Positions 37,979 to 49,504 of a stretch of 64,000 nt of DNA are shown one piece after another (positions within the stretch are counted from its first letter, which is position 1; every line of letters starts with the position of its first letter). Below the pieces are notes generated by a model that did not search any database, was not told the origin of the DNA, and was given only the letters and a program-made list of their open reading frames with translations. Source of the DNA: Paraphysomonas bandaiensis (Eukaryota; Chrysophyceae); contig CBFFRP010000463.1 of NCBI GenBank assembly GCA_965644295.1, positions 62,001 to 126,000 on the forward strand, written 5' to 3'. The position numbers and the translations under genes are program-made.

Positions 37979-39780
37979 TATGAGCAGCATGCAAACAATT
38001 CACATATGCATTACTTCGAGTGTCAGTATTGTGGTCAGAACTTCATATATCTAAAAGAGCATTAAAGCGGCATACAAAGAGAATGCATATGAATATTTTC
38101 GAGTGTGAATGTTGTGACCAAACCTTTAGAACTGAAGTCAAATTAGAGGAGCATATCAATACTTTGCATGTGAATTACTTCGAATGTCAGTATATTGTAA
38201 AAAACAATTCAGATCTAACAGGGTATTAAAGCGGCATGCAAACACCGTGCACTCGAATCAATTTGAGTGCAAGCACTGTCACATATATCATTCAGAGCAA
38301 AAGTTGCACTGAAGAGGCATATAAGAGATAAGCATACCAAACCCATAGAGTGTGACTATTATTATAGCCGGAAATTTAGATCAAAAGGAGCATTAAAGCG
38401 ATATACAAAGGGAGTGCATTCGTATAGCTTCCAGTGCAATTATTGTGACCGTATATTCAAATCTGAAAGCGCACAATACGAGTTGCACCCTCTGGAACCA
38501 GACTTATTTTCTGGGATACCTTTGAAGGAGCTAAGGGATACTGGGGGTGTATCGTAATGAATTCATTAAAGACAAAGGATTTGGAATGTTTAAATGCTCA
38601 TCTTGCTCACGTGCTTGGATATCTGCCCATGTCCGTAGCGAACAATACAATTAAAATTGCCACAAATGCGAAGTATCCGTTGCCCCATATATTATGTGGA
38701 TATCTACAGAAGAACATGAGTCTCACCTGCACACGATACCACATGATGCTCCATGATGTGATGCATGCATTGCAGGAGACTATTGCACTACTCTGTGAAT
38801 TACTTCGAGTAGGCCTGTTTTGTCACCAAATCTTTACAACTGAAGTCGATTTAGAGGATCATATCAATCCCATGCATTCGATACATATTGAGTATAAGAA
38901 ATGTCACATATAACAATCACAACAAGCGATGCATTGAAGAAGCATCGACAAGAGAAGAGCACACCAAGCGCTTCAAATATGCTGAATGTGATCGCAAATT
39001 TAAATCAAAAGGAGGATTAGAGGATTATACAAACACTATGTATGTGGATTACTTCGAATGTCAGTATTGTGACTGCAATTTAGATCCAAAGGAGCATTGG
39101 AGCAACATATCAACACTATACATGTGAATTACTTTAAATGTCAGTGTTGTGACCAAACCTTCCGATCTAAAAGACCATTAAATATGAGCATATCAGTACA
39201 ATGCATATGGATATCTTCGATTGTAGGTGTTGCCTTTTTAGAAAAGAGATTTAGCGGATCATATCAATACTATGCATTATTCTTATTTCGATTGTCAGTA
39301 TTATGACAGAAAATTCAGATCTAACAGAGTATTGAAGCGGCATACGAACAGAGTGCATTCGAATCAATTTAAGTGCAAGCACTGTCAACTGTCACATGTC
39401 ATTCACTACAAATATCGCTCCAAGCATCATCCTACGCAGATTAAATTGGCGGTATGGCTATGTTCATAGCAAAATAGGAAAAGACGGATATTGGCGGGGA
39501 AGGTGCGGGACACCAGGGTATGTGGCACCGAATTACATCGAGTGTGAGGGTTGTGACCAAACCTTTAGAACTGAAGTCGATTGAGCATATCAGCACTATG
39601 CATTTGAATCCAGTACAGTGTGAGTATTGTGACCAAACCATTGAAACTGAAGTCGAATTATTATAGTAGAGTATTATGAAGGTTGTGACCAAACCTTTAG
39701 ATCTGAAGTCGAATTGGAGGAGAATAGCAATACTAAGCATAATCAAACCTTTAGAGCTGATGTCGATTTAGAGGAGGTAT
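37691..39780 (+). pseudogene. Decaying C2H2 finger array downstream of the zinc-finger gene
   Basis: In-frame fingers resume immediately after TAA 37688-37690 (FKCECCDQTFRTEVELEEH onward) and run to about 38060. After that, finger fragments occur in changing frames, for example KRALKRHTKRMHMNIFECEC near 38060-38160, YFECQYC near 39050 and FKCKHC near 39370. Frameshifts and stops separate them, becoming denser toward 39780. This is a coding array that has lost its function progressively in the 3' direction, or was built from truncated duplicates. It is most simply a pseudogenic extension of the upstream gene. Confidence 0.75.
38528..38765 (+). pseudogene. 3CxxC-type zinc-binding domain remnant
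   Basis: In the frame TAT CGT AAT GAA TTC the sequence reads RNEFIKDKGFGMFKCSSC, then SRAWISAHVRSEQYN, a TAA at the place of an expected Gln, then NCHKCEVSVAPYIMW and EEHESHLHTIPHD. CxxC..W.S..V.....Q.CxxC is the pattern of the zf-3CxxC family (as in receptor-transporting proteins). A one-base G insertion just upstream (a GGGGG run) and the in-frame TAA show that it is broken. It lies between finger-array fragments, so it was either a C-terminal domain of the original protein or a separate gene. Confidence 0.55.
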
Positions 39781-40912
39781 TTGAATCGAGTAGAGTTAAA
39801 CTAAACCATAGTCTGTAGTCTGTAACCATAGTCTCAATCCAATGATATAAAATTGAATTATTACAACACTGAGTAAACCAATCACGGTACCCCTCTATTC
39901 TATAGTTTCCTTAGATAAAGTATCGGCATATGTGTACAATTCGCTACCTAACGAGTTACAGAACTATAATAATCGATACTATTTGTATCTATCGAACAAA
40001 TACTACAATACGCATGGAATGTATTTTGCGAACCACTGCCGAACGCGAATGAGCTACACTTTCCTCTTTCGCCTAGATGCCCTCCACTACCATGCTGATG
40101 TGGCCATATCCTATCTTTAATCTGCGAATTGAATACATCACATGCTGCAAACATCTTACCGTAGTCGGAGCACACAGGCACAGAATAGGTGGTAGACTTC
40201 GTGAAAGTGATCTATGATAAGCATTGTACAAGGCGGTATATTTCTTGCCATCCTTGGTATAAGAATGAACTATGAGTTCTTTACGCTGTTGATCCCACAC
40301 TCCAACGATACACTTGTACAAAGAAACCTGTATTATGCGACTTGTACAATATACCGCTAAAATAACTTAAGTGATGTGTGTTGGGTTCTGCTGTTTAAGC
40401 AAGTAAAAGCTGTAATTATAAGGTATTGGAATTATGACAGTTACTCGAAGAATACAGTAGTGATTAACAGTAGAATGAGAAGTAATGAGTACTGAATATA
40501 TATTGACCATACAAGAATATAGTGACGATGTAAGATCGTACTAGAAATGAGTGGTAGTAGCATATTGCTTATTATAGTTAGTATGCTTTTTATAATATTA
40601 ACATGATCAATGAGTGAATATACGTTCAGTTAACTTAGTAAATCATCCAATTGTGTCATAACTTGACAATGTGGTGTATCCATGTGAGGTGAATAGTAAG
40701 CTGTCTCTTCATCTCTGATACACTTGTACGGTGCCAATATATATGAGCTGAAAGAGTGAATTAGAAGTCATTCAATAAATTTAAATCCGACAGATGATAA
40801 TAAAATTTGCCTTTATAGTGGATGCATAGCACACAACTGGACTCCTCAGATATCACCTTTGCCCAATAGATACATAACCAAAAATATTCTTAGATTTTCG
40901 TGGTAGGAATCG
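39781..40912. other. Intergenic region with repeat and possible coding debris
   Basis: About 40395-40650 is a copy of the dispersed repeat also seen at 5117-5520 and 12200-12420 (shares GTTACTCGAAGAATACAGTAG, TAGTGACGATG and AAATGAGTGGTAGTAG). On the minus strand, 40321-39960 has two overlapping frames that together look like decayed protein sequence (IVGVWDQQRKELIVHSY; then HLGERGKCSSFAFGSGS). The family could not be named and frames are broken. Confidence 0.4.
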
Positions 40913-41350
40913 TCAGTATTGTTGACTGGCTGATACTTCTCCATGAAGAACCGTGGCAGCTTCCCATCCCCACCTGGGGTTGTAAAGAAAGGAACGAGCT
41001 GCATCGGCATTCGCAGTCTGAATAATAGTCTCGGCCTGATGAGGGTCAGTAATGAGACCCACTACCACAGTCACTAATCGTGTTTGATCCTTTATTACCT
41101 TAGCAAACGGGATCTGGTAATTAGCTTCTACTTTAATCTGTTGCTTTGGTGATATACCACCCGAAGAAACATATATATAATCACAGTCTCGGTCACGCAG
41201 CTCTCCAGCAAGTTCCACTGATTGTTACAATGTCCATCCTTCGCCTTGTTCCTCCAACCAATCTGTGGCTGAAATTCTCAACCCCAAAATACCTGAATAA
41301 GATTCACGGACCGCTTTGCTGCATTCTGAGCGCGTACTTAGGTAGATCCG
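40913..41350 (-). pseudogene. Old Yellow Enzyme-type NADPH:flavin oxidoreductase, broken C-terminal fragment
   Basis: Reading minus from ~41335, the frame gives SKAVRESYSGILGLRISATD, then WLEEQGEGWTL, an in-frame TAA, then QSVELAGELRDRDCDYIYV, SSGGISPKQQIKVEANYQIP, FAKVIKDQTRLVTVVVGLIT, DPHQAETIIQTANADAA and FLYNPRWGWEAA, ending in VSASQQY and a stop. The RISATDW, DYI.VSSGG.SP.Q, GLITDP.QAE and FL.(D/N)PRW blocks are the C-terminal half of YqjM/xenobiotic-reductase-type OYEs (FMN-dependent enoate reductases). The N-terminal half, with the FMN-binding start and substrate His pair, was not found. No introns. A non-functional remnant, possibly of a horizontally acquired gene. Confidence 0.8.
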
Positions 41351-42064
41351 GGTGGTGGGCGGGTGGGTACCTAACTAATACTTGATTAAGTTCAATACGT
41401 TATTTGATAGCTACCTACTGAACCCAACTAGCTACATCATTATCACATGGTATTTAGCGGCTGAATATACAGTGAGAACCCGTGAGAACCCGAGTGGGGA
41501 ACCGCTGAACTGAGCAATGTGAACATAGGTAGAGGTGCGCGGTCGCAATACTCAGCAGCACTCACTATAGGGCCGCACGCAGTGATTAGTTACGCTGTCA
41601 ATATGGGGCAGTAAGGTACTAACAAGCCACAAGTTGATTATAAGGATTATGGCATGATGATGATAAGGCAGGGCGGATCTAGATAAGATACGGACCCGGA
41701 TATCCAACACCCCGTAAATAATCAGCTGTGTATTTTGAAATGTGGTGTACCTAGACACAGCAGTACCATGGAGTACACACGTACACATTTGTAGACTGCT
41801 GCTGTACTGCTGTATATCATGCCTCTTCACACTCATATGTACTCTACTAGAAGTTTAAAAAAGTACTGACTAGAAATCGCATACTATCCCTATGAAAGAA
41901 GTAGCATCAACTACCATCACACTGCACTTCTAAGATCATCATCATGACACGAATGATACTCATACATATCAGATTATCATTTCAGTAGATATCTGTGTAT
42001 ATATAGAGAACACACTGTCATCTGATTACTTTCAGTCTCTCAACTGCTCTTACGATCCCTAGAA
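41351..42064. other. Intergenic region
   Basis: No gene. The 41676-41733 stretch repeats sequence from 35024-35072 (GATATCCAACACCCCGTAAA type). GAACCCGTGAGAACCCG at ~41476 is a short direct repeat. Confidence 0.45.
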
Positions 42065-45000
42065 ATGACATCCAAACAAGAAATGGAGACTGCTACACTG
42101 GCATATGCTCAGTATCTGGGAGTGGATCTTGATAGTGAACCAGAGTTAGTACATATTGCCAGAGAGGCTCTCAAAGATCTTCCCAGTGGATGGGAGGTGT
42201 GTATCAGTGAGGAAGGAGATTCTGCTTGTATTCCATTCTTTCATAATATATATACTGAAGAGAGTGTATGGAATCACCCACAAGAGGAAGTGTATCTGAG
42301 GAAAGTCAAAGAAGAACGCCGATATTTGAAGAAAAATAAGCGTGAAAATGAGTATGAGAAGGAGAATGCAACAAAAAACCATAGTGGGCATAGGAATGAT
42401 AGATCTCATTCAATTTCCAAAAGCAGTGATCATCCAGAAGATATCATTGACGTGGAGGACTTCGAGAACGATTCATTCAATGGGAACGGAGATGACAGAC
42501 ATGGTTTTGGAGGCAACTCGAGGGATTCTGGTTATGCAAAGGAAAAAAGTAATAACACTCGTGCAAGGAGAAGAAGTGGAAGCCACTCGGATATGGAACG
42601 ATCGAAAGACCATAGCAGAGATATAGAACTTGATAATGGCTCGAGGAGTCCGATTTTTGGCGATAACTGGCTAGACGAAAGTGCGGCAAACCCAAAGTAC
42701 CCTGACTCGGGAAGAATAGATGGGCGCGGACGAGTCGCGGAGAGGGAAAGGCATGATCGAGGACTTGATATGAGTAGGGAGTTGGGGAAAGATGGGAACT
42801 ATGATATTCGTGATGAAGGGGGGCGTGGATGGAACACAGACGGTAGAGAGAGAAACAGCAGGGACAGAGAGAGAGAGAATCGCAGCAGAGATGAGAGAGA
42901 GCGGAACCGGGGATGGGATCAAGGTGTGGTAGATGACTGGAGGGGCGAGCAGTGGGAGGGATCGGGAGGAGACCGGAGGGATGACAGTCGGGATTTCGAA
43001 GGGGGTAAGACTCGATTATGGGAACGTGATTCAGAATCTCCGGTTGGTAGGCAGTCTGCTGCTGATGTACGTGGACAGCGTAAATCGGCTGCGTATGAAA
43101 GTAAACCAGAGAGAGACTACCGGGATAACTTACGGGGAGGCAGTCCTGTGGAAGATTACCGAGATAAAGCGTCTTCTGGAGGTAAGGCAAACGGACCAAA
43201 CCATTCTGCCCCACTGTGGGTTAATACCGCCGAGGCCACAAGTGGAGAAGGCAGCGGTTGGCCCAGTAACTCTGGTGAGATTTTTTATTCACATCTGCTA
43301 CCTATTATAGGCGGCTCATGTTTTTCTTAGGGCTTAATACGGGTGTGAGCACGACTGGTACGGGTCTCGAGAGCACCAGTCGGTTGCACTCGGAAGTGAA
43401 GCGACTGCAAGATGAAATCGTTAATTTGCGCTCCCAACATAAAATGGAAGTGCAGGAAATGAACTTGGTTGCGGAGAGCCTTCGCTCCTCTCTGCACGTC
43501 AGCGAAGAGGCCCTGCATACAGAGCGGTCGTTGAAGAAGAAGAGTGAAGACCTCGTGCGTGAGCTTCAGAGTCAGCTGGAGAGTATGCGCCTTGATGCTC
43601 AAACTGCGTCGTCATCCGCGTCTGTTGCATCTGAGGAGGCGGTGAGTAAAGTGGAGAGAGTATGCTGATTGCAGTTTTCATACTTTTTATATTCGCAGAA
43701 ACGCCTGGAGATAGAGCGGGTGTCGACCCGTATTACAGAGGAGTGGAAAGACAAGCTACGGAATGCTACTCAGAATCACCAGAGTGAATTGGAGGCAGAG
43801 CATGAAGTCGTGCGAGTATTGAAACAAAGGTTAGCCGAAGAGGAAGATAAAGTGCGCGCAACACAGCGGCAGCTAGTGGTAGTGCGCGAGGAGATGCGTA
43901 TAGAGGCGTCACAAGAGGCGGAAAAGCTGAAGAACGATCTCGGTACTGTGTTGTCGTTCGTATTATTGCTGTCAGTAATATGGATGTTTTATGTGTAGTT
44001 GAGACAGAGAGTCGACTGAAGACTCAGGGACATGAGCTGCAGCGCGTGAAGGAGGAATATACATCCATGGCCTCTCGTGCAGCAAGTGCATTGCAACAAG
44101 CTCAAGCTGCCAAGGCTGAGATGGAGGCACTCCGCGCAGAGACCACGGCAATTGCATCCGATGGGCATACGAGTCATGCCGCACTAATGCAGGCCCTGCA
44201 GCGCATACAGCAATACGAGAGTGAGGTTAGATTGGTGGAAATGATCTCGCGCTTGCTTATCGTTCGTGCTGTTCAGATTGTTCGTGTCAAGGCAGAAAAG
44301 AATGCCATTCAGCAGGAGCTTGATACTCAGTTTGCTGAGCTTCGGAAGTATCAGGACGCTAGCATCAGCAAGGACGGAAAGGTTCAAATGACTGATTTAG
44401 AACTTAAGCGCACAAGGACGCAATTTCAGGTTGGTTGTGTATGGCTTTCTGGCTATGCATATGTGTGTGACTGTTTTTTTCTGCTTCAGTCGGAGTTGTC
44501 GCGATTAAAGTCGCGGGTGGCTGAGCTAGAGGGCACAAACGTCGTGCTTCAGGACCAATTGGATAGGACTGTGGCCTCTGAGTCTAACGAAAGTCGAGAA
44601 ATTCAACGTCAACTCGACCGGAGTGAGCACGAAGTCAGTCGGCTACAGGGACGCCTTCAGGACAGTGAAGAGCGTGTACGTGACGTACAGAATCGGTGCC
44701 AATCTTTGGAAAAAGAACTTCTGTCGCTACAGGATACCATATTTAAGAGGGACCGAACTGTCAAAGACCTGAACGCGAAGGCAGAGGTGTTAGCGAGTCA
44801 AAAAGAGGAACTTAGGTTTTCGATGGAGGCCGAGTTGGAGGCCGTGAAACAGGAGCTCAGAGCTGAGAAACAAAATGCTGATGAAGTCACACGCCGGTAC
44901 CAAAAAGAGTTTTCTGACATGCGAAAGGATGTGGAAAGTCGTATTCCGCAGCTGACAGCGGATGTTGCAGAACAAGCCGAGTCGCACTACAGGGATCAGT

Positions 45001-45902
45001 TGCAGACAGAACTTAGGGCGCTGGGTTTGAAGCACCAGCGACAAATTGAGAGCTTGAAGCAAGAGATGATTCATATGCAAACCTCTCATAGTGAGGCAAT
45101 TGCTAGATACAAGGCAAGTGCCTCTGAGGAAAAGATCGAGCTCGAGCGGCTGCGGCAGAAGTGTCAGCTGCTGGAGTCCAGAAATAGAGATATGGAGGTT
45201 CTTGTTGATAACCTACGCCAGAAGGAGCATCATAGTCTGATACAGCATAACACAATTCCAGTACTTGGCACTACTTATCGTCAGGATATCAGCACATACG
45301 ACGATCCGCATGGTCCAGTTGCTAGAGCAGGTGCTGCTGATGACGCTGCAGTTGCCTCTGTATCGAGCCAACTTGCAGAAATGCGTAAACAGCTCTCTGA
45401 GTCTCTCGCGTTGACAAGACAGTCTCAAACACGACGAGAGCGGATGCAAAGTTCTCGTCCAGCATATATAGAGGAATCATCTGACCCAGATGACAGTTTG
45501 ACCTCATCCCGGGCTGCACAAAAGACTAGATCTGCACCGGGAAGGAATATCCGCAAAGGAAATGCTGGTGTAGGTGGGACCTCTCCTCCCCCTGCTACAA
45601 TAAAGCGCACAGCCTATTCTCCTGAAGTACTCTTTAACTCCCCCCCATATAAGTCAGCAGCAGTCATCGATCACTCCTCTGTGCAACAGCCAGCCATGCC
45701 CCACAAAAGCGATTTGAATTCATTGTATGCGTCCGTGGACCAGTCTTATCGCTTGTCTTATGAGCAGGACTATTCTGCAATTAGACTGCCGAACTCACCT
45801 GACGGTCTTCCGATTAGTGACCAAGATTTTTCATCTATACAAGATGGTGGGTTTCATGAAGGATATTGGAAAGCCAAATATCTTCGAAGTCAAAATTTAT
45901 AA
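42065..45902 (+). CDS. CEP164-like WW-domain coiled-coil protein
   Basis: CEP164 sits on distal appendages of the mother centriole and is needed to dock it and build a cilium. Six exons (42065-43274, 43331-43641, 43699-43942, 43999-44225, 44277-44429, 44490-45902) sum to 1186 codons, 1185 aa. The N-terminus matches CEP164: AYAQYLGVDLDSEPELVHIA, REALKDLPSGWEVC and the WW domain at ~43-72, ending ESVWNHPQEE. A long Arg/Asp/Glu/Gly/Ser-rich disordered region (~90-400) follows. Coiled coil then runs from ~420 to ~860, and a Ser-rich tail ends with GYWKAKYLRSQNL. Introns are 50-60 bp and all keep frame. Implies a flagellated life stage. Confidence 0.85.
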
Positions 45903-47923
45903 TTCTGAACCAGTAGTTCTAAATGCCGAAGATGGAGTGTTACTTTTGCATAAAGTATGAGGTTAAGTGTTGTGCGGAAATGACTAATATATTGCTGTAA
46001 CGATAATATTATTTATTTTATATTCAAACGAATATTGGATCGATAGGGATGAATAATTCCTTGTGAATTATTTCTTCACTATTTAGTGGTTTTAAGATAT
46101 GGTGTACTGTATTCGTAACCCAATTGTGAATTCTTGTGGGTTGCTCGTTGAGATTCGGGCACATGTATAGTGTACTTGTATGCCTTGTCCTAGCTCGGCG
46201 ATGTCATAGACCATATACTTTATCACCATCATAATCTGATTATCATGGGCTGTATCCCTTAAATAGGCAGGTTGGAGCAACATTTTATATGAAGCCGCTT
46301 TCTATACGTGATGTCCTTCATGACAGCTGCTGAGTTCTGCAGTATGATGTAGTTAGATAATGTATACAATTGAATAAGTAGTTAGATAAAGACTAGTCAA
46401 GCTAGGTCGACCGCTACCTGTAACTAACTGGCACGAATTCTCATATCCTTCTATATTATTGAATGTCTAATTATTTAGCAATAGGCGTTGAAAGCCTGCA
46501 CCAATTAGTGGCTAGAAGAATGCTAGACAAACTATTTAGACCTCTACCCGTAACTAATCAATACAAACTCTTTATCCTACTATTTAACGCTACAGAAGCT
46601 GCTTGTGCGTCGCCGCAAGCACCAGGGTGCGACCACTTCCATTCTTAGTGTGTGTTATGAGGCTCGCCATGATCGTCCTGGGACTCACCGGCGCGTGTGA
46701 TTTGGAGGTCTCCCCTTGGGATGAGACTCCACTCGCTATATGATAGATGGGTATGTAGGGGACACGTTGTGCAACGTACAGCATGACAAGTGAAAGCAGT
46801 GATCTAAGTCTACTACAACACTGGAAAGCTGAAGACTACACATACATTGTGTGCAATTTGCATCGGGGACTGCCTTATGTACCTCACGGCAACCAGGGAA
46901 AACAGTACTATTTCCTGCTGAGATTGGCAATCTGGTGGCCTTCCTTTAGGCATTATGCCAAGTGGCTCGGAGGTATGTGGATGAAGGTCTTGCAATAATT
47001 TCATATCCTTCTATGTAGCACTACAGAAGAATTATAATTTCTAACTTGTAAGTGGATTGTGTTCAACAAAACGTGGTTAACGTTTAAGTGTAGAGCAAGG
47101 TTAAATTCAGCAAATGTCCAATTCTTACTTCAGTGGTACGTATGTATCGATAATAGCCAGGATTGTACTTGCTATTAAATTGCATGGAATATACGTAATA
47201 ATAGCGATTTAATTGCTCGCTGAAAGGTTGCAATTAAACTGCAATTAAATAGCAATTATTTAGTATATAGTATAAGGACATAATATTAGAATTAGAACTT
47301 GCAAAACATTAAGGATGATGGCCATTTATTGCCCTTAATGACCATATGACCATATGACCACCACCCTTATTTACATTCACTACTTGCTGTTCACTACTAA
47401 TTATTGAAAGCCAATTACTTGTTACTTGCTATACGCAACCCTGTATCACGTAGTGCTTTTATGCTATTAATAACAAGTAATTGGTTTTCAATAATTATTG
47501 CAACAGCAAGTAGTGATTGCAATTTAGTTGAGAACAACCTGCGCCAGTTAATTGTTACACAACCCTGCTGATATGATATCACAATGTATAATAGCTACAG
47601 CTATCCACTATCCAAAGTTGTGTATACGTGTCTCTAACATAAAAAGACACAAATGCAATCTTAACGAGAGTATACGAAAGAATTTTAACAAATTTCATTC
47701 AACTCTAAACTGTCGCACTGTCGAATTTCCTTATTACTCCTTATTCATAGTATGTGGAAAAGATTTTAGTCACTATTTTAGCACACAGGGAGAGAGTAAT
47801 CGTAACACAATTAATCACATATCACAGAGAACTTAGTAAACACGTCAGAGCCAGTACTTTAATCTGTTAAAAGCACAGCTGATACGATTTGGAGCACAAT
47901 ACTATTCGTAATCTGCCCATTGC
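45903..47923. repeat. Repeat-containing intergenic region
   Basis: Between convergent genes. 46555-46640 is a partial copy of the GC-hairpin repeat (CTGCTTGTGCGTCGCCGCAA). A phrase like TCATATCCTTCTAT occurs at 46440 and 47001, and a CTAGACAAACTATTTAGACC-type block near 46524 echoes 46395. 47376-47517 is a long imperfect hairpin (listed separately). No gene is supported; the ORFs inside are short and overlap on both strands. Confidence 0.5.
47376..47517. repeat. Long imperfect inverted repeat
   Basis: 47376-47430 and 47463-47517 are imperfect reverse complements over about 50 nt (CACTACTTGCTGTT and AACAGCAAGTAGTG; CCAATTACTTGTTA and TAACAAGTAATTGG), with a ~32-nt loop. Possibly a MITE core. 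Confidence 0.6.
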
Positions 47924-48850
47924 TTAGGAGACGTAGTGTCTCGTGATAGCCTTTGGGAGAACAGCTGTGCCGCCCTTTGGGTTAGGAACAACACAATTTT
48001 TCTTAAAAGCTTCCCACGATATTACACCTGTGTTGTCGTCATCAAAGTAGGCAAAGAGAGCCAGTGCTTGGCAATCATCCAGATGGCAATTGCTCCGGTC
48101 CAGGAATTGGCGAAATTCAAACTCATCCAGAAACTTGCTATCATTGAAATCAAAATAATCAAATATTTTTTGTAATCGAATTATTTGCTGAGCATAGGAT
48201 GTCACACGCTCGGAAAGCTTGCTCTGGATTACTCGAAGTAGCCCTTCTTGTTTTTGGCCACGTGCATGGAGTTGTGCCACAGCTTCAGCATACCGCTCCA
48301 TTCGGCTTTCCAAGGAAGCATTGTTCCCTTTGGTAGAGTTCAAGAATTTCATGTGGCCAGCATGCAACTTTTTCCCATCAGAATCCCCATTGGTCGACTT
48401 AGAGCGGTATTTACATGTCGGCAAATTCTCATTCCCCACATATATGGACTTCTGCTTGTCTTTAATAGGTGAAAACAACTCAATACCCAAACCCACTGGG
48501 GATCCACAAACATCAATAGATCCAGGGATATGACCCGTATATCCCCTAACGATATATTTGGGTGTCGTAATACGTTTTTCTTCATATGTATCTGTTTCTT
48601 TTGGTCTGTATCCAGTATATCCTAATGTTGCACTGCCATATCTTGATGTAGGACGACTCCGTGTCTCTTCCCATGGATCATTGGCGAGAGATAATCGACT
48701 TCTAGTCTCTCTAGCACTTCGAAATGCTTGAATAGATGATTTTCTGATATCTACTTTAGGTAAATCAAATGTCTTACGGCGTGATCCAGTGTCCACTGCT
48801 GTTTGGTTACTATCATTCACACCAGACCCATTTCGATAAAGACTATTCAT
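47924..48850 (-). CDS. EF-hand protein with GYTG microtubule-inner-protein-type motifs
   Basis: Intronless, 308 aa. The N-terminal half is basic and Ser/Arg-rich and has LGYTGYRP (76-83) and VRGYTGHIPG (101-110). The second closely matches the PGYTG.IPG motif of CIMIP2/FAM166-type proteins that line the lumen of ciliary doublet microtubules. The C-terminal ~100 residues form an EF-hand pair: KIFDYFDFNDSKFLDEFEF (loop poor in acidic ligands) and LFAYFDDDNTGVISWEAF (a better loop, D.D.TG.I...E/A). EF-hand proteins are known among doublet microtubule inner proteins, so an axonemal, Ca2+-sensing role is a reasonable inference. It is a single-exon gene among multi-exon neighbours. Confidence 0.75.
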   Translation of the reverse strand: MNSLYRNGSGVNDSNQTAVDTGSRRKTFDLPKVDIRKSSIQAFRSARETRSRLSLANDPWEETRSRPTSRYGSATLGYTGYRPKETDTYEEKRITTPKYIVRGYTGHIPGSIDVCGSPVGLGIELFSPIKDKQKSIYVGNENLPTCKYRSKSTNGDSDGKKLHAGHMKFLNSTKGNNASLESRMERYAEAVAQLHARGQKQEGLLRVIQSKLSERVTSYAQQIIRLQKIFDYFDFNDSKFLDEFEFRQFLDRSNCHLDDCQALALFAYFDDDNTGVISWEAFKKNCVVPNPKGGTAVLPKAITRHYVS

Positions 48851-49504
48851 TGTAGATCTTTATAATGGGTTATAGATACAAGTATGTAAGTATTGTATGA
48901 TATGTTGAACGGTTAAGTAGATGTTTGGCTCTCTCTATATGCATATATAGACGCGACTGTTATGTGGTTGGATACTCCGCTAAATATTCATACATACATA
49001 CATACATACATACATATCCATACATACATATACCAGTGTAGGAGATAGAGGTATGATGGGTGTACGTGCCGTTACTGTATCTCCTGGATGAAGATGGGTA
49101 CAGTACGTACTCCATCCATTCCAATTTTTCTAATCGCCAAATCATAACTGAAATATATGCATCGCAGACAAAAATACGGTCTACTCGTTAACGGATGCTA
49201 CACATGGACAGACTACCCCCATAACATACTACCATAGGCAGTCAGCATCTTATTTTTTCGGAAATAAATTGAAGCAAAATTCTTCTATATTACTGAAATA
49301 CAACTACGGCTAGAATACAGATAATTATTGTCTCAATATATGAGGCATCTTTGAACAAAAATATACAAAGGATGCCGATATCCATACATAACAATGTGTC
49401 CTTTTCGTATCTTAACATCCTCTATCTACAATCTCATTCTCTTCGCACCCCTGTGATGTGTTTATACGTTTCCAACGATACGACCATATCAAATGGCGAA
49501 ACAA
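48851..49504. other. Intergenic region with CATA microsatellite
   Basis: 48989-49012 is a (CATA)n tract, and related ATACATACAT sequence follows to ~49035. Otherwise no gene. It separates the EF-hand gene start from the 3' end of the copia relic. Confidence 0.5.

Noticed and set aside
37688-38690. TAA codons at Gln positions (37688 and in the 3CxxC remnant) as a hint that TAA codes for Gln
   Set aside because: COG7, RIO2 and the membrane protein end naturally at TAA and no intact gene has an internal TAA; the TAA codons occur only in decaying regions.
39948-40321. Possible gene on the minus strand (IVGVWDQQRKELIVHSY... / HLGERGKCSSFAFGSGS)
   Set aside because: Two frames overlap with no clean splice solution and no recognised family; mentioned as debris only.
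42477-43214. 245-aa minus-strand ORF opposite the CEP164-like gene
   Set aside because: Antisense to an Arg/Asp/Gly-rich coding exon with confirmed frame; composition (Leu/Pro/Ser/His) is what such antisense gives.
46463-46998. Short ORFs on both strands near 46.5-47.0 kb as small genes
   Set aside because: They lie in a dispersed repeat region and overlap each other in opposite strands with no protein-like features.
48960-49040. Regularly spaced CATA units as a CRISPR-like array
   Set aside because: It is a simple microsatellite with no spacers, in eukaryotic DNA.
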